Assembly (NCBI GenBank): GCA_964511385.1
Contig: CAZEFE010000001.1
Coordinates: 510,573-574,572, forward strand
DNA length: 64,000 nucleotides
From: CAILHX01 sp964511385
GTDB lineage: Bacteria; Pseudomonadota; Gammaproteobacteria; Burkholderiales; Methylophilaceae
Reading direction: 5' to 3'
Below are positions 35,850-45,758 of the stretch, piece by piece (position 1 is the stretch's first letter; the number at the start of each line of letters is the position of its first letter). Below the pieces are notes generated by a model, which was not told the DNA's origin, did no database searches, and saw only the letters and a program-made list of their open reading frames with translations. The position numbers and the translations under genes are program-made.

Positions 35850-36270
35850 GGCAACTCCTTGGGATGAGTGGTGGGATAAGGATATACCGTTAGTCGGCGG
35901 AAAGGGGAGAACCTTACAAGTCCGAATGCGTTCGGGTGAGGCGGTGAGCATCACATTGCCATGCGGAGCTAAAACCGCCGGTCTCGCCCGGCTGGCGAAC
36001 CGATTTCTTTTGCTTGTCCAAAAGAAACCGGTGAAAGAAAAAGACATCCTCCGCCACGCCCCTACGGGGTTCCCTGCGCTGCTCGCCAAGCCGGGCGGGG
36101 AGCTAAACTCGCTGCGCTCAAACACCGCTCCCCGAAAACTCCCGTCTTGGCTGTGCTGCTCGGCGCGGCAGAAGGGGCATGGTGGTTTGGTCTTGGGTTG
36201 AATTGTAGCCTGGGTGAAGTGAAACGGAACCCGGGTTGCGCCAGGCTACTCTCGCTGACCCTGCACCCGC
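35850..36270. other. 421-bp intergenic stretch with hairpins and no convincing gene
   Basis: No frame here has a sensible start and codon use. It holds a strong hairpin (TTTCTTTTG / CAAAAGAAA, 36004-36027) and a long imperfect palindrome (GTAGCCTGG...CCAGGCTAC, 36205-36249) of a type often dispersed in beta-proteobacterial genomes. Nothing else was recognised. Confidence 0.6.
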
Positions 36271-36752
36271 TTAAAGAGCGCGGTTATAGCCGCAATGGGA
36301 AAGTTGCAAGACGCGAAGCAGAGGATAATTTTCAGAGATGGCGGCACTCCGAGCAATACCGCATGCAATCACTTTGGCGCGAATCTCAGCAACCAATTCA
36401 TCAATGGAAATAATTGATCCGCCAGCAATGGTATGGCGATCTTTAGGGTGGGACGGAAAAACAGCAATTTGGCGCAAAGGTGTGTCTTGCGGAAGCCATG
36501 AGAACACCTCGGAAAAGATCAGTTTTCTTGCGGCTTCAAATTTCTTGGTGTAGCGAGCTTCGCGGGTTTCCCAAGTGTGCGCATCAACAGATGGTTCGTA
36601 ATGTACGAGGTCGCCGGAGTGCGGGTTGTACCCAATGACATCGAGTTCCATTTCCCAGCCACCATGCTTCAACCGTCCTACTTTCGTATTGCAGCGAACG
36701 AGATAGCCTTGCCAGTCAAGATATTCAACAATTAGCGATTCAAGGTGAGACA

Positions 36753-36753
<1 letters not shown>
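36271..36753 (-). CDS. Hypothetical protein, possible nuclease-like fold
   Basis: 160 residues. It begins within the stop codon of prfC (TAATG), so the two are cotranscribed. The N-terminal half, VEYLDWQGYLVRCNTKVG then EMELDVIGYNPHSGDLVHYE, has the spacing of a restriction-endonuclease-like core (Glu, Asp, later Glu) seen in proteins that handle sequence-specific or damaged nucleic acids, but the last catalytic Lys is not evident. Function is unknown; the similarity is by eye. The base composition is lower in GC than prfC, suggesting acquisition. Confidence 0.6.
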
Positions 36754-38327
<1,574 letters not shown>

Positions 38328-38378
38328 GCGGGTGTTTGTTTGATCTGAAAACCCGGCATTGTACCGCACCTGCCGAGC

Positions 38379-39089
38379 TTATCCTTGCGGTAAAACTTCC
38401 GTGTCGTCCGGGATGCCGCACATGCGGTTGGCGGGCACGGCAATGTCAATCAATTTCGGTTTAGGCAGGTTGAGGTTGTTCATGATATGGATGAACTCCT
38501 CGCGGCTCTTGCCGGCCAGGCGCGGGTTGGTGCTGCGCTCCTGGCCAATGTTGCTCACTCGCCTGCCGTTGTAATCGTGCCCCGGATACACCAGCGTCTC
38601 GTCAGGCAGGGTGAACAGGCGCTGGGTGATGCCGTCGTATTGCGCCCCGGCGTCGCCGCCCTGGAAATCGGTGCGGCCGCAGCCGTTGATCAGCAGCGCG
38701 TCGCCGGTAAACAGACGGTCGCCGACCAGGAACGAGGTGCTGCCCGGTGTGTGGCCGGGGGTGCCGATGACCTGGATGGTGTACTTACCGAATGCCAGGG
38801 TGTCGCTATGCTGCAATTGCATATCGGCGCACACCGCGCCGCATTGCGCGTTGACGCCGGTGCGGGTGCCAGTGCGCTGGCGCAGCAGGCCGCTGCCGGT
38901 GACGTGGTCGGCGTGGACATGAGTTTCCAGCGAATATTTCAACGTGCAGCTTTGTTGCTGCAGCAAAGCCAGGTAGGACTCGATGTGTGTTGCCACCGGG
39001 TCGATGAAAATCGCCTCCCGACTATCTTCATCGGCCAGGAAGTAGGTGTAAGTAGATGATTCCTCGTCGAAAAGCTGCTTGAAAAGCAT
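38379..39089 (-). CDS. ETHE1-like persulfide dioxygenase
   Basis: 236 residues, metallo-beta-lactamase fold. The metal site is THVHADHVTGSG with GHTPGSTSF, the FTGDALLINGCGRTDFQ Asp and YPGHDYNGR; the C-terminal SNIGQERSTNPRL is typical of ETHE1/Blh persulfide dioxygenases, which use a single Fe (two His, one Asp) to oxidise glutathione persulfide to sulfite. It is divergent from a BigR-type regulator, with an operator-like sequence between them. In Xylella and Agrobacterium Blh this domain is fused to a DUF442 domain; here DUF442 is a separate gene on the other strand. Confidence 0.92.
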   Translation of the reverse strand: MLFKQLFDEESSTYTYFLADEDSREAIFIDPVATHIESYLALLQQQSCTLKYSLETHVHADHVTGSGLLRQRTGTRTGVNAQCGAVCADMQLQHSDTLAFGKYTIQVIGTPGHTPGSTSFLVGDRLFTGDALLINGCGRTDFQGGDAGAQYDGITQRLFTLPDETLVYPGHDYNGRRVSNIGQERSTNPRLAGKSREEFIHIMNNLNLPKPKLIDIAVPANRMCGIPDDTEVLPQG

Positions 39090-39120
39090 GGTGCGATTCT
39101 CAGTGAATGGCGAAATGTTA

Positions 39121-39156
39121 AAATATACTAACACATAATATATAAATATGTATAAT
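39121..39156. promoter_or_regulatory. Divergent promoter/operator of the persulfide dioxygenase and bigR-type genes
   Basis: AT-rich intergenic region with an inverted repeat ACATA-N9-TATGT (39133-39151) that overlaps a plus-strand -10 box TATAAT (39151-39156). BigR-type repressors bind AT-rich imperfect palindromes of this sort over their own promoters. The -35 region (CTAACA-like) is weak. Repression relieved by persulfides is the expected behaviour. Confidence 0.6.
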
Positions 39157-39194
39157 GACGATCAATGAGTCATTGCCGGACGGAAATCATTCAT

Positions 39195-39524
39195 ATGAGT
39201 AACACGCAAAACATTGATCTGGACGCGCTGCAAGCATCCGCGGCACACGCCTGCAGCTTGATGAAAGTGATGGCGAACGCCGATCGCCTGATGCTGCTGT
39301 GCCAGATTTCCCGCGGTGAAAAATCGGTGGGGGAACTGGAGGAACTGGCCGGCGTCCGCCAGCCTACGTTATCGCAGCAATTGACCGTGCTCCGTGAAGA
39401 AGGCCTGGTGTCCACGCGGCGCGACGGCAAGAAAATCTATTACAGCATTGCCAGCCAGGCGGCGCTGGCGGTCATGCAGGTGTTATATCAGGAGTTCTGC
39501 GGAAATGTTGAGCAACCTACTTAA
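39195..39524 (+). CDS. bigR: ArsR-family persulfide-responsive repressor (BigR/SqrR/YgaV type)
   Basis: 109 residues from ATG 39195; an ATG at 39165 is possible but would sit at the predicted transcription start. The winged-helix segment is EKSVGELEELAGVRQPTLSQQLTVLREEGLVSTRRDGKKIYY. Cys36 (LLCQIS) and Cys102 (EFCGN) are 66 residues apart, exactly the spacing of the redox-sensing pair in BigR (42/108) and SqrR (41/107). In these proteins persulfides form an intramolecular tetrasulfide bridge and release DNA. The downstream genes (phosphatase-like, RND, SQR) and divergent PDO form the likely regulon. Confidence 0.88.
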   Translation: MSNTQNIDLDALQASAAHACSLMKVMANADRLMLLCQISRGEKSVGELEELAGVRQPTLSQQLTVLREEGLVSTRRDGKKIYYSIASQAALAVMQVLYQEFCGNVEQPT

Positions 39525-39543
39525 AAAACTAAGGGGAATGACC

Positions 39544-39888
39544 ATGACGAGCTTGAAAACGGAGCAACTGTCAGCGGATTTTTCTTGTACAACACAGATT
39601 TCGGTGGCGGACATTGCGCAAATTGCGGCGCAAGGCTTCAAAACCATCGTCAACAATCGGCCAGACGGCGAGGGCGGCGCAGGGCAGCCGACCAGCGCGC
39701 AATTGCAGGCGGAGGCTGAAAAACATGGCATCGTCTATATCCACATCCCGGTTGTGCCGGGCGGCATCACGGCGGAACATGTGGCGTTGCTCCGGCAACG
39801 CCTGGAAACCGCGCCCAAGCCCGTGCTGGGCTTCTGCAAAAGCGGGCGGCGCGCCAGCAGCCTTTACCAGATGGCTTTTGGTGGTTAA
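39544..39888 (+). CDS. DUF442 / Blh-N-type phosphatase-like protein
   Basis: 114 residues. IVNNRPDGEGGAGQPTSAQL and LGFCKSGRRASSLY (Cys + Arg loop) match DUF442, a small tyrosine-phosphatase-like domain that in Blh proteins is fused to persulfide dioxygenase. It might have rhodanese-like or sulfur-carrier roles. ATG 39544 is chosen because GGGG lies 7 bases upstream; 39538 is too close. It starts 20 bp after bigR and is the first structural gene of the sulfide operon. Confidence 0.82.
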   Translation: MTSLKTEQLSADFSCTTQISVADIAQIAAQGFKTIVNNRPDGEGGAGQPTSAQLQAEAEKHGIVYIHIPVVPGGITAEHVALLRQRLETAPKPVLGFCKSGRRASSLYQMAFGG

Positions 39889-39892
39889 AAAC

Positions 39893-40951
39893 ATGACCAA
39901 CTTTCGTTCTGTGTTCGGCACGTTACGCGTCGCAACGCTGCTGCTGGTTGCGCTGGCGCTGCCGGTAGCGGCGGCGGAAACAGTACTGAAAACCGCGCCG
40001 GTCAGGCAAGTCACGTCCGGCGGTATGTATACCGCCGAAGGCGTGGTGGAGTCGGTCAAAACCACACAAGTGGCGGCTGAAATGCAAGGCAGCATCACCA
40101 CGCTCACGGTCAAGGCGGGGGATGTGGTCAAGGCCGGGCAAGTGCTGGCGCGCATCGATACGCGTGTGGCCAACCAGCAGGCCATCAGCAGCCGGGCGCA
40201 AGCGGCAGCGGCGGATGCGCAGTTGTTTGCCGCCCGCCAGGCTTTCGAGCGCAAGAAACGCCTGTTCGAGAAGCAGTACATCAGCCAGGCTGCGCTGGAG
40301 CAGGCCGAAGCCGAATACAAGACCGCCGAGGCGCAGACGCGCGCGCAACAGGCCGAAATTTCCATCGCCAACGTCAAGACCGGGCTGCATACGGTGCAGG
40401 CGCCGTATAGCGGCGTGGTGGCGGAAGTGACCGCCGAACTGGGTGACATGGCCATGCCGGGCAAGCCGCTGCTGGTGCTGTACGACCCGAGGATGATGCG
40501 CGTATTGGCCAGCGTGCCGCAAGACCGCCTGTCGCGGCTGGACGCCAAGGCCGCCCTGCAAGTTGAAATCCCCGGTAGTTCCAAGCCAGCCTTCACCGTG
40601 CCTGCCCGCAACATGACCGTGCTGCCGGTGGCGGATGTGGTGAGCCACCAGGTGCCGGTGCGGGTGAACCTGCCGGACGGCTTGCAGGGACTGGCACCGG
40701 GTATGTTCGCCAGGATCGGGCTGGCGCTGGGGGATGCTGCTGAAAGCGCCCGCTTGCTGGTGCCGGCATCCGCGGTGATGCGGCGCGGCGAACTGGCGCT
40801 GGTGTACGTGGTGGTTGATGCCAGGCCGCAGTTGCGGCAGGTGAAACTCGGCAAGCCGCAAGGTGATGCCATCGAAATCCTGTCCGGTGTGGAAGCGGGC
40901 GAACGGGTGGCGCTTGATCCGCTTGCCGCTGCCGGCAAGTCACGGAGATAA
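39893..40951 (+). CDS. RND efflux periplasmic adaptor (membrane fusion protein)
   Basis: 352 residues. A signal peptide (VATLLLVALALPVAAA) precedes the barrel-sandwich/lipoyl half (AEMQGSITTLTVKAGDVVKAGQVLARID), an alpha-hairpin, the second lipoyl half (TVQAPYSGVVAEVTAELGDMA) and beta-barrel and membrane-proximal domains ending GVEAGERVALDPL. It has no lipobox. It starts 5 bp after the DUF442 gene and immediately precedes the RND pump. Its placement in a BigR-headed operon implies expression under sulfide or persulfide stress. Confidence 0.93.
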   Translation: MTNFRSVFGTLRVATLLLVALALPVAAAETVLKTAPVRQVTSGGMYTAEGVVESVKTTQVAAEMQGSITTLTVKAGDVVKAGQVLARIDTRVANQQAISSRAQAAAADAQLFAARQAFERKKRLFEKQYISQAALEQAEAEYKTAEAQTRAQQAEISIANVKTGLHTVQAPYSGVVAEVTAELGDMAMPGKPLLVLYDPRMMRVLASVPQDRLSRLDAKAALQVEIPGSSKPAFTVPARNMTVLPVADVVSHQVPVRVNLPDGLQGLAPGMFARIGLALGDAAESARLLVPASAVMRRGELALVYVVVDARPQLRQVKLGKPQGDAIEILSGVEAGERVALDPLAAAGKSRR

Positions 40952-40956
40952 CCGGC

Positions 40957-43900
40957 ATGACTGCGCCGCATCGTCCAGAACAGCCAGGCACGCCGGAGCA
41001 CATCGGTATTTCCGGGAAAATCGCCTGGCATTTCCAGGCGACACAGATCACGCCGCTGCTGGCGATCCTGGCGATGCTGCTCGGGTTGTTTGCCGTGCTG
41101 GTCACGCCGCGCGAGGAAGAGCCGCAGATTGATGTGACCATGGCCAATGTGCTGATCCCGTTCCCCGGCGCGCTGGTCAAGGACGTGGAGCAGATGGTGG
41201 CGGTGCCCGCCGAGCAGGTGCTGGCGCAGATGTCGGGCGTGGAACATGTGACTTCGGTATCGAATGCCGGCATGGCGGTGATTACGGTGCAGTTCGAAGT
41301 GGGCGTGCCGCGCACCCAGGCGCTGGTGGAGTTGTACAACACCATCCAGTCCAACCGCGACTGGCTGCCGCGTAACCTGGGGGTGGGCGAGCCTGTGGTC
41401 AAACCCAAGGGCATCGACGATGTCCCCATCCTGACCGCCACGCTGTATGCGAAAAACCCGCAGCAGGGCGCCGTCGACCTGGAGCGCGTCGCCCACACGC
41501 TGGAAGCGGAAATCAAGCATGTGCCCGGCACGCGGGAAGTGACCACCCTGGGCGGCCCGGGGCGGGCCATCAACGTGCTGCTGGACCCGGCGCGGATGGC
41601 GGCGGCCAAGGTGACCGTGGCCGGCCTGCGCGACGTGTTGCGCAGCGCCAACGACGGCGCGCCGCTGGGGGATACGGTGCGGGCCAACCGCACCATTGCG
41701 CTGGAAGCCGGGCGCTACCTGGCCAGCATCGAAGACGTGTCTGACCTGGTGGTGGGCATCCACGCCGGGCACCCGGTATTCCTGCGCGATGTCGCCACCA
41801 TCCGCGACAGTGCGCCGCCGGCAACCCGCTACGTTTGGCATGGCGAAGGCGGGCAGGAATATCCGGCGGTCACCGTCGCGGTGACCAAGAAGCCGGGGCA
41901 GAATGCGGTGGATGTGTCCAATGGCGTCATCCGCCAGATCGAGCAATTGCAGAACGTGCTGATTCCCGCCGATGTCGGGCTGCAAATCACGCGCAACTAC
42001 GGCGATACCGCCAATGAAAAAGCGCAGAAACTCATCAAGAAACTGATTTTCGCCACCGCCGCTGTGGTGGCGCTGGTATTCCTGGCGCTGGGCCGGCGCG
42101 AAGCCGCAATTGTCGGCATCGCCGTGGTGCTGACCCTGGCGGCCACCCTGTTCGCTTCGTGGGCGTGGGGGTTCACGCTCAACCGCGTGTCGCTGTTCGC
42201 CCTGATTTTTTCCATCGGCATCCTGGTGGATGACGCCATTGTTGTGGTGGAAAACATTCACCGCCACATGCAGCTGAAGCCGGGCGCGCCGCTGAAGGAG
42301 ATCATCCCGCAGGCGGTGGACGAAGTGGGCGGCCCGACCATCCTCGCCACCTTGACCGTGATCGCCGCATTGCTGCCGATGGCGTTTGTCAGCGGGTTGA
42401 TGGGGCCGTACATGAGCCCTATCCCCATCAACGCCAGCATGGGCATGCTGATCTCGCTGGCGGTGGCGTTCAGCGTGACGCCCTGGTTGTGCCACCGCTG
42501 GCTGAAAGCGGCGCAGCACAGCGATGCGATGAGCGGGCGCATCGCGCCGGTGGTCCAGCGCATCTTCGCCCCTTTGCTCGATAGCGCCCGCGGCGGACGC
42601 AACCGGCGCAAGCTGTGGCTGGCTGTGGCCGGGCTGATCGCGGTTTCGCTGCTGCTGCCCGCGACAAAGCTGGTCGTCATGAAAATGCTGCCGTTCGACA
42701 ACAAATCCGAGTTCCAGGTGGTGGTGGACATGCCTGCCGGCACGCCGCTGGAAAAAACCGCTGCCGTGTTGCACGAGATGTCGGCCTATCTCGCGACGGT
42801 GCCGGAAGTGACGCATTACCAGGCGTATGCCGGGCTTTCCGCGCCGATCAATTTCAACGGCCTGGTACGCCAGTACTATCTGCGTAGCGGCGGCGAGGTG
42901 GGCGACATCCAGGTCAACCTGGTGGACAAGCACCATCGTAGCGAGCAAAGCCACGCCATCGCCAACCGCGTGCGCCCGGTCTTGCAGCGGATCGCCGACC
43001 GCAGCGGCGCCAAGCTCAAGGTGGTGGAAGTCCCGCCCGGCCCGCCAGTGTTGTCGCCCATCGTGGCGGAAATCTACGGACCGGACCAGGCCGGGCGCGA
43101 GCAGGTTGCGCACCAGGTGCGCGCCGTGTTCGCAGCCACTGCTGATACGGTGGATGTGGACGAAAGCGCCATTGCCGCGGCGCCCAAGCAGGAGTGGGTG
43201 ATCGACCGGCGCAAGGCGGCGCTGATGGGTATTTCGCAGGAAGCCATTGTCGACACGCTGCGCACCGGCCTCTCCGGCGAGGACGTGACTTACCTGCACG
43301 ACGCCAGCAAATATCCCGCCAGTGTGCAGTTGCGCCTGCCGCAGGATAAACAGGCCGATGCCGAAGCGCTGCTGTCGCTTGCGGTGAGCGCCGCCAGCGG
43401 CAAACTGGTGCCGATCCGCGAACTGGTGAGCAAGCAGGACACGCTGCGCGAGCAGCCGATCTACCACAAGGACCTGCTGCCGGTGAATTACGTGGTCGGC
43501 AACCTGGGCGGGCATCTGGACAGCCCGCTGTACGGCTTGTTTGCCATGCGTTCCGCCATTTTTGACCTGAAGGCGCCAGACGGCGGAAAGCTGGAAGAAT
43601 ACTTCATCCGCCAGCCGGGGCAGGCGCAACAGCATTTCGCCCTGAAGTGGGACGGCGAGTGGCAGGTCACTTACGAAACCTTCCGCGACATGGGCGCCGC
43701 CTACGCCGTGGGGCTGATCCTGATTTACCTGCTGGTGGTGGCGCAGTTCGGTTCTTACCTGACCCCGCTCATCATCATGGCGCCGATTCCGCTCACCATC
43801 ATCGGCGTCATGCCGGGGCACGCCTTGCTGGGCGCGCAATTTACCGCCACCTCCATGATCGGCATGATCGCGCTGGCCGGCATCATCGTGCGCAACTCCA

Positions 43901-44178
43901 TCCTGCTGGTGGATTTCATCCAGCTGGAAACGGCGCAGGGCAAGCCGCTGCGCGAGGCCGTGCTCAACTCCGCCCTGGCGCGTACCCAACCGATCCTGCT
44001 GACCGCGCTGTCGGCCATGCTGGGCGCGCTGTTTATCCTGGACGACCCGATTTTCAACGGGCTGGCCATTTCGCTGATCTTCGGCATCCTGGTATCCACC
44101 CTGCTGACGCTGGTGGTGATCCCGCTGCTGTATTACACGGCTTACCGCAATCAACCTTCAAAAGGAGAAACCCCATGA
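40957..44178 (+). CDS. RND efflux pump, HAE1-like inner-membrane transporter
   Basis: 1073 residues with 12 membrane segments and two large periplasmic loops. TM4 contains FALIFSIGILVDDAIVVVENIHR with the paired Asp residues of the proton relay, and the GxSIGMIALAGIIVRNSILLVDF segment lies in TM11. It most resembles AcrB/HAE1-type proton-coupled drug pumps rather than CzcA metal pumps, which carry additional acidic metal-binding residues; this is by eye. Substrate unknown; reactive sulfur species or their conjugates are an inference from its operon. No outer-membrane factor is encoded here; the TolC-type lipoprotein at 10.1 kb or another could serve. Confidence 0.93.
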   Translation: MTAPHRPEQPGTPEHIGISGKIAWHFQATQITPLLAILAMLLGLFAVLVTPREEEPQIDVTMANVLIPFPGALVKDVEQMVAVPAEQVLAQMSGVEHVTSVSNAGMAVITVQFEVGVPRTQALVELYNTIQSNRDWLPRNLGVGEPVVKPKGIDDVPILTATLYAKNPQQGAVDLERVAHTLEAEIKHVPGTREVTTLGGPGRAINVLLDPARMAAAKVTVAGLRDVLRSANDGAPLGDTVRANRTIALEAGRYLASIEDVSDLVVGIHAGHPVFLRDVATIRDSAPPATRYVWHGEGGQEYPAVTVAVTKKPGQNAVDVSNGVIRQIEQLQNVLIPADVGLQITRNYGDTANEKAQKLIKKLIFATAAVVALVFLALGRREAAIVGIAVVLTLAATLFASWAWGFTLNRVSLFALIFSIGILVDDAIVVVENIHRHMQLKPGAPLKEIIPQAVDEVGGPTILATLTVIAALLPMAFVSGLMGPYMSPIPINASMGMLISLAVAFSVTPWLCHRWLKAAQHSDAMSGRIAPVVQRIFAPLLDSARGGRNRRKLWLAVAGLIAVSLLLPATKLVVMKMLPFDNKSEFQVVVDMPAGTPLEKTAAVLHEMSAYLATVPEVTHYQAYAGLSAPINFNGLVRQYYLRSGGEVGDIQVNLVDKHHRSEQSHAIANRVRPVLQRIADRSGAKLKVVEVPPGPPVLSPIVAEIYGPDQAGREQVAHQVRAVFAATADTVDVDESAIAAAPKQEWVIDRRKAALMGISQEAIVDTLRTGLSGEDVTYLHDASKYPASVQLRLPQDKQADAEALLSLAVSAASGKLVPIRELVSKQDTLREQPIYHKDLLPVNYVVGNLGGHLDSPLYGLFAMRSAIFDLKAPDGGKLEEYFIRQPGQAQQHFALKWDGEWQVTYETFRDMGAAYAVGLILIYLLVVAQFGSYLTPLIIMAPIPLTIIGVMPGHALLGAQFTATSMIGMIALAGIIVRNSILLVDFIQLETAQGKPLREAVLNSALARTQPILLTALSAMLGALFILDDPIFNGLAISLIFGILVSTLLTLVVIPLLYYTAYRNQPSKGETP

Positions 44179-44381
44179 CTTCGTGGCAACTGGTACGCGT
44201 GATCGCCGGTATTTTTATCCTGCTGTCATTGGCGCTGGGCGTGCAAGGCAGCCCCTTGTTCGTGAACGCCAACTGGCTGTGGTTCACCGCTTTTGTCGGG
44301 GCCAACCTGCTGCAAAGCGGAATCACCCGCTGGTGCCTGATGGAAACCCTGCTGCGCAAGCTCGGCATGCGCGCTGCATAA
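44175..44381 (+). CDS. DUF2892 small membrane protein
   Basis: 68 residues, too short for most gene callers. Two membrane segments (RVIAGIFILLSLALGV and WLWFTAFVGANLLQSGIT) followed by MxxLLRKLGM, the DUF2892 pattern (as in the YgaP membrane part). AAAGGAG precedes an ATG that overlaps the RND stop (ATGA). DUF2892 genes are frequent companions of rhodanese, SQR and thiosulfate genes, but their role is unknown. A terminator follows. Confidence 0.85.
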   Translation: MTSWQLVRVIAGIFILLSLALGVQGSPLFVNANWLWFTAFVGANLLQSGITRWCLMETLLRKLGMRAA

Positions 44382-44389
44382 AGCTCGCC

Positions 44390-44417
44390 GCCGCTCGCAA
44401 AGCGAGGCAGTTTTTTT
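44390..44417 (+). terminator. Rho-independent terminator between the RND genes and sqr
   Basis: Stem GCC-G-CTCGC / GCGAG-GC with an AAA loop, then CAG and seven T residues. It should end most RND transcripts, or reduce read-through into the downstream sulfide:quinone oxidoreductase gene. Confidence 0.75.
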
Positions 44418-44458
44418 AAAGTCCGTCACCGCGGGCATATGACTGGAGGAAAAACAGA

Positions 44459-45730
44459 ATGGCACACATCGTAATTCTCGGGGCAGGGATCGGCGGCATG
44501 CCCACCGCATACGAACTGAAGGAAAAACTGGGCGGGGCGCACAAAATCACCGTGGTCAACGCGGTGGATTATTTCCAGTTTGTACCGTCCAACCCCTGGC
44601 TGGCCGTGGGCTGGCGCAAACGGGATGACATCGCCTTCCCGATCCGGCCTTGCCTGGAGAAAAAAGGTATCCAGTTCGTTGCCCAGCCGGTGGTGAAAAT
44701 AGACGCGGAGCAGAATGCGCTGCACCTGGGCGACGGCTCGCAGCTTGGCTATGATTTCCTGGTGATTGCCACCGGTCCGCGGCTGGCGTTTGAAGAAGTG
44801 CCCGGCGCCGGCCCAGGCGGGCATACCCATTCCATTTGCAGTGTGGATCATGCCCAGCAGGCGGAAGAGGCTTACCGCGCCTTCCTGCAGGACCCCGGCC
44901 CGGTGATTATCGGCGCGATGCCGGGCGCCAGTTGTTTCGGCCCGGCCTATGAGTTTGCCTTTATCATGAACCGCGACCTGCGCAAGCGCCGGCAGCGCCA
45001 CAAGGTGCCGATGACCTACGTCACCAGCGAGCCCTATATCGGCCACCTGGGCCTGGGCGGCGTGGGTGATTCCAAGGGCGTGCTGGAATCCGAGTTCCGC
45101 AACAACGACATCAAGTGGATCACCAATGCCAAGGTGACCAAGGTGGAAGACGGCAAGATGTATGTCACCGAACTGGACATGCAGGGCAATGTGTACAAGG
45201 AGCACGAACTGCCGTTCAAATATTCCATGATGCTGCCCGCATTCAAGGGCATCGACCCGGTGGCCGCCGTGGAAGGGCTGTGCAACCCGCGCGGGTTTGT
45301 ACTGGTGGACGAATACCAGCGCAGCAAGAAATACCGCAACATTTTCGCCGCCGGTGTCTGTATCGCCATCCCGCCGGTGGAAGCCACCCCGGTGCCTACC
45401 GGTGCGCCGAAGACCGGCTACATGATCGAATCCATGGTGACCGCCATTGTGCACAATATCGCCGCCGATCTCGCCGGCCAGCCAGCTGATACCAAAGGCA
45501 CGTGGAACGCCATCTGCCTGGCCGACATGGGCAATACCGGCGCGGTGTTCGTGGCGCTGCCGCAACTGCCGCCGCGCAACTTCAACTGGTTCAAGAAAGG
45601 CAAATGGGTGCACCTGGCGAAAATCGCCTTCGAGAAATATTTCATCTACAAGATGAAAAAAGGCACCTCGGAACCCATCTATGAAAAATACGTGCTGAAG
45701 CTGCTGGGCATCGAGCGGCTGGATCAATGA
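44459..45730 (+). CDS. sqr: Sulfide:quinone oxidoreductase (type I-like)
   Basis: 423 residues. FAD-binding GAGIGGMPTAYE at the N-terminus; VIATGPRLAFE; and FAAGVCIAIPPVE. Three cysteines at 127 (SICSVDHA), 159 (GASCFGPAYEF) and 353 (NAICLADMG) match the redox-active cysteines of the Acidithiobacillus SQR (128/160/356), so sulfide oxidation to polysulfide or persulfide with quinone as acceptor is expected. The C-terminal amphipathic part (VHLAKIAFEKYFIYKMKKG) binds the inner membrane. GGAGGA lies 8 bases before the ATG. A terminator upstream suggests its own promoter or partial read-through. Confidence 0.95.
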   Translation: MAHIVILGAGIGGMPTAYELKEKLGGAHKITVVNAVDYFQFVPSNPWLAVGWRKRDDIAFPIRPCLEKKGIQFVAQPVVKIDAEQNALHLGDGSQLGYDFLVIATGPRLAFEEVPGAGPGGHTHSICSVDHAQQAEEAYRAFLQDPGPVIIGAMPGASCFGPAYEFAFIMNRDLRKRRQRHKVPMTYVTSEPYIGHLGLGGVGDSKGVLESEFRNNDIKWITNAKVTKVEDGKMYVTELDMQGNVYKEHELPFKYSMMLPAFKGIDPVAAVEGLCNPRGFVLVDEYQRSKKYRNIFAAGVCIAIPPVEATPVPTGAPKTGYMIESMVTAIVHNIAADLAGQPADTKGTWNAICLADMGNTGAVFVALPQLPPRNFNWFKKGKWVHLAKIAFEKYFIYKMKKGTSEPIYEKYVLKLLGIERLDQ

Positions 45731-45758
45731 CCGGACGGAGCGATCGCGCAGCTTAAGT

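Noticed and set aside
36004..36027. Hairpin TTTCTTTTG/CAAAAGAAA as a terminator of the thioredoxin/ccdA operon
   Set aside because: It lies upstream, not downstream, of that operon and lacks a T-run in the needed direction for the prfC-linked gene.
35850..36125. N-terminal extension of the thioredoxin-like gene up to 36125
   Set aside because: The extension has no signal and covers repeat-rich intergenic DNA; the ATG at 35849 has a good ribosome binding site followed by a signal peptide.
39571..44154. Very long (1527-residue) open frame on the minus strand across the RND genes
   Set aside because: GC-rich shadow: no recognisable domain, His/Gln/Arg-rich, and the plus strand carries complete adaptor and pump sequences.
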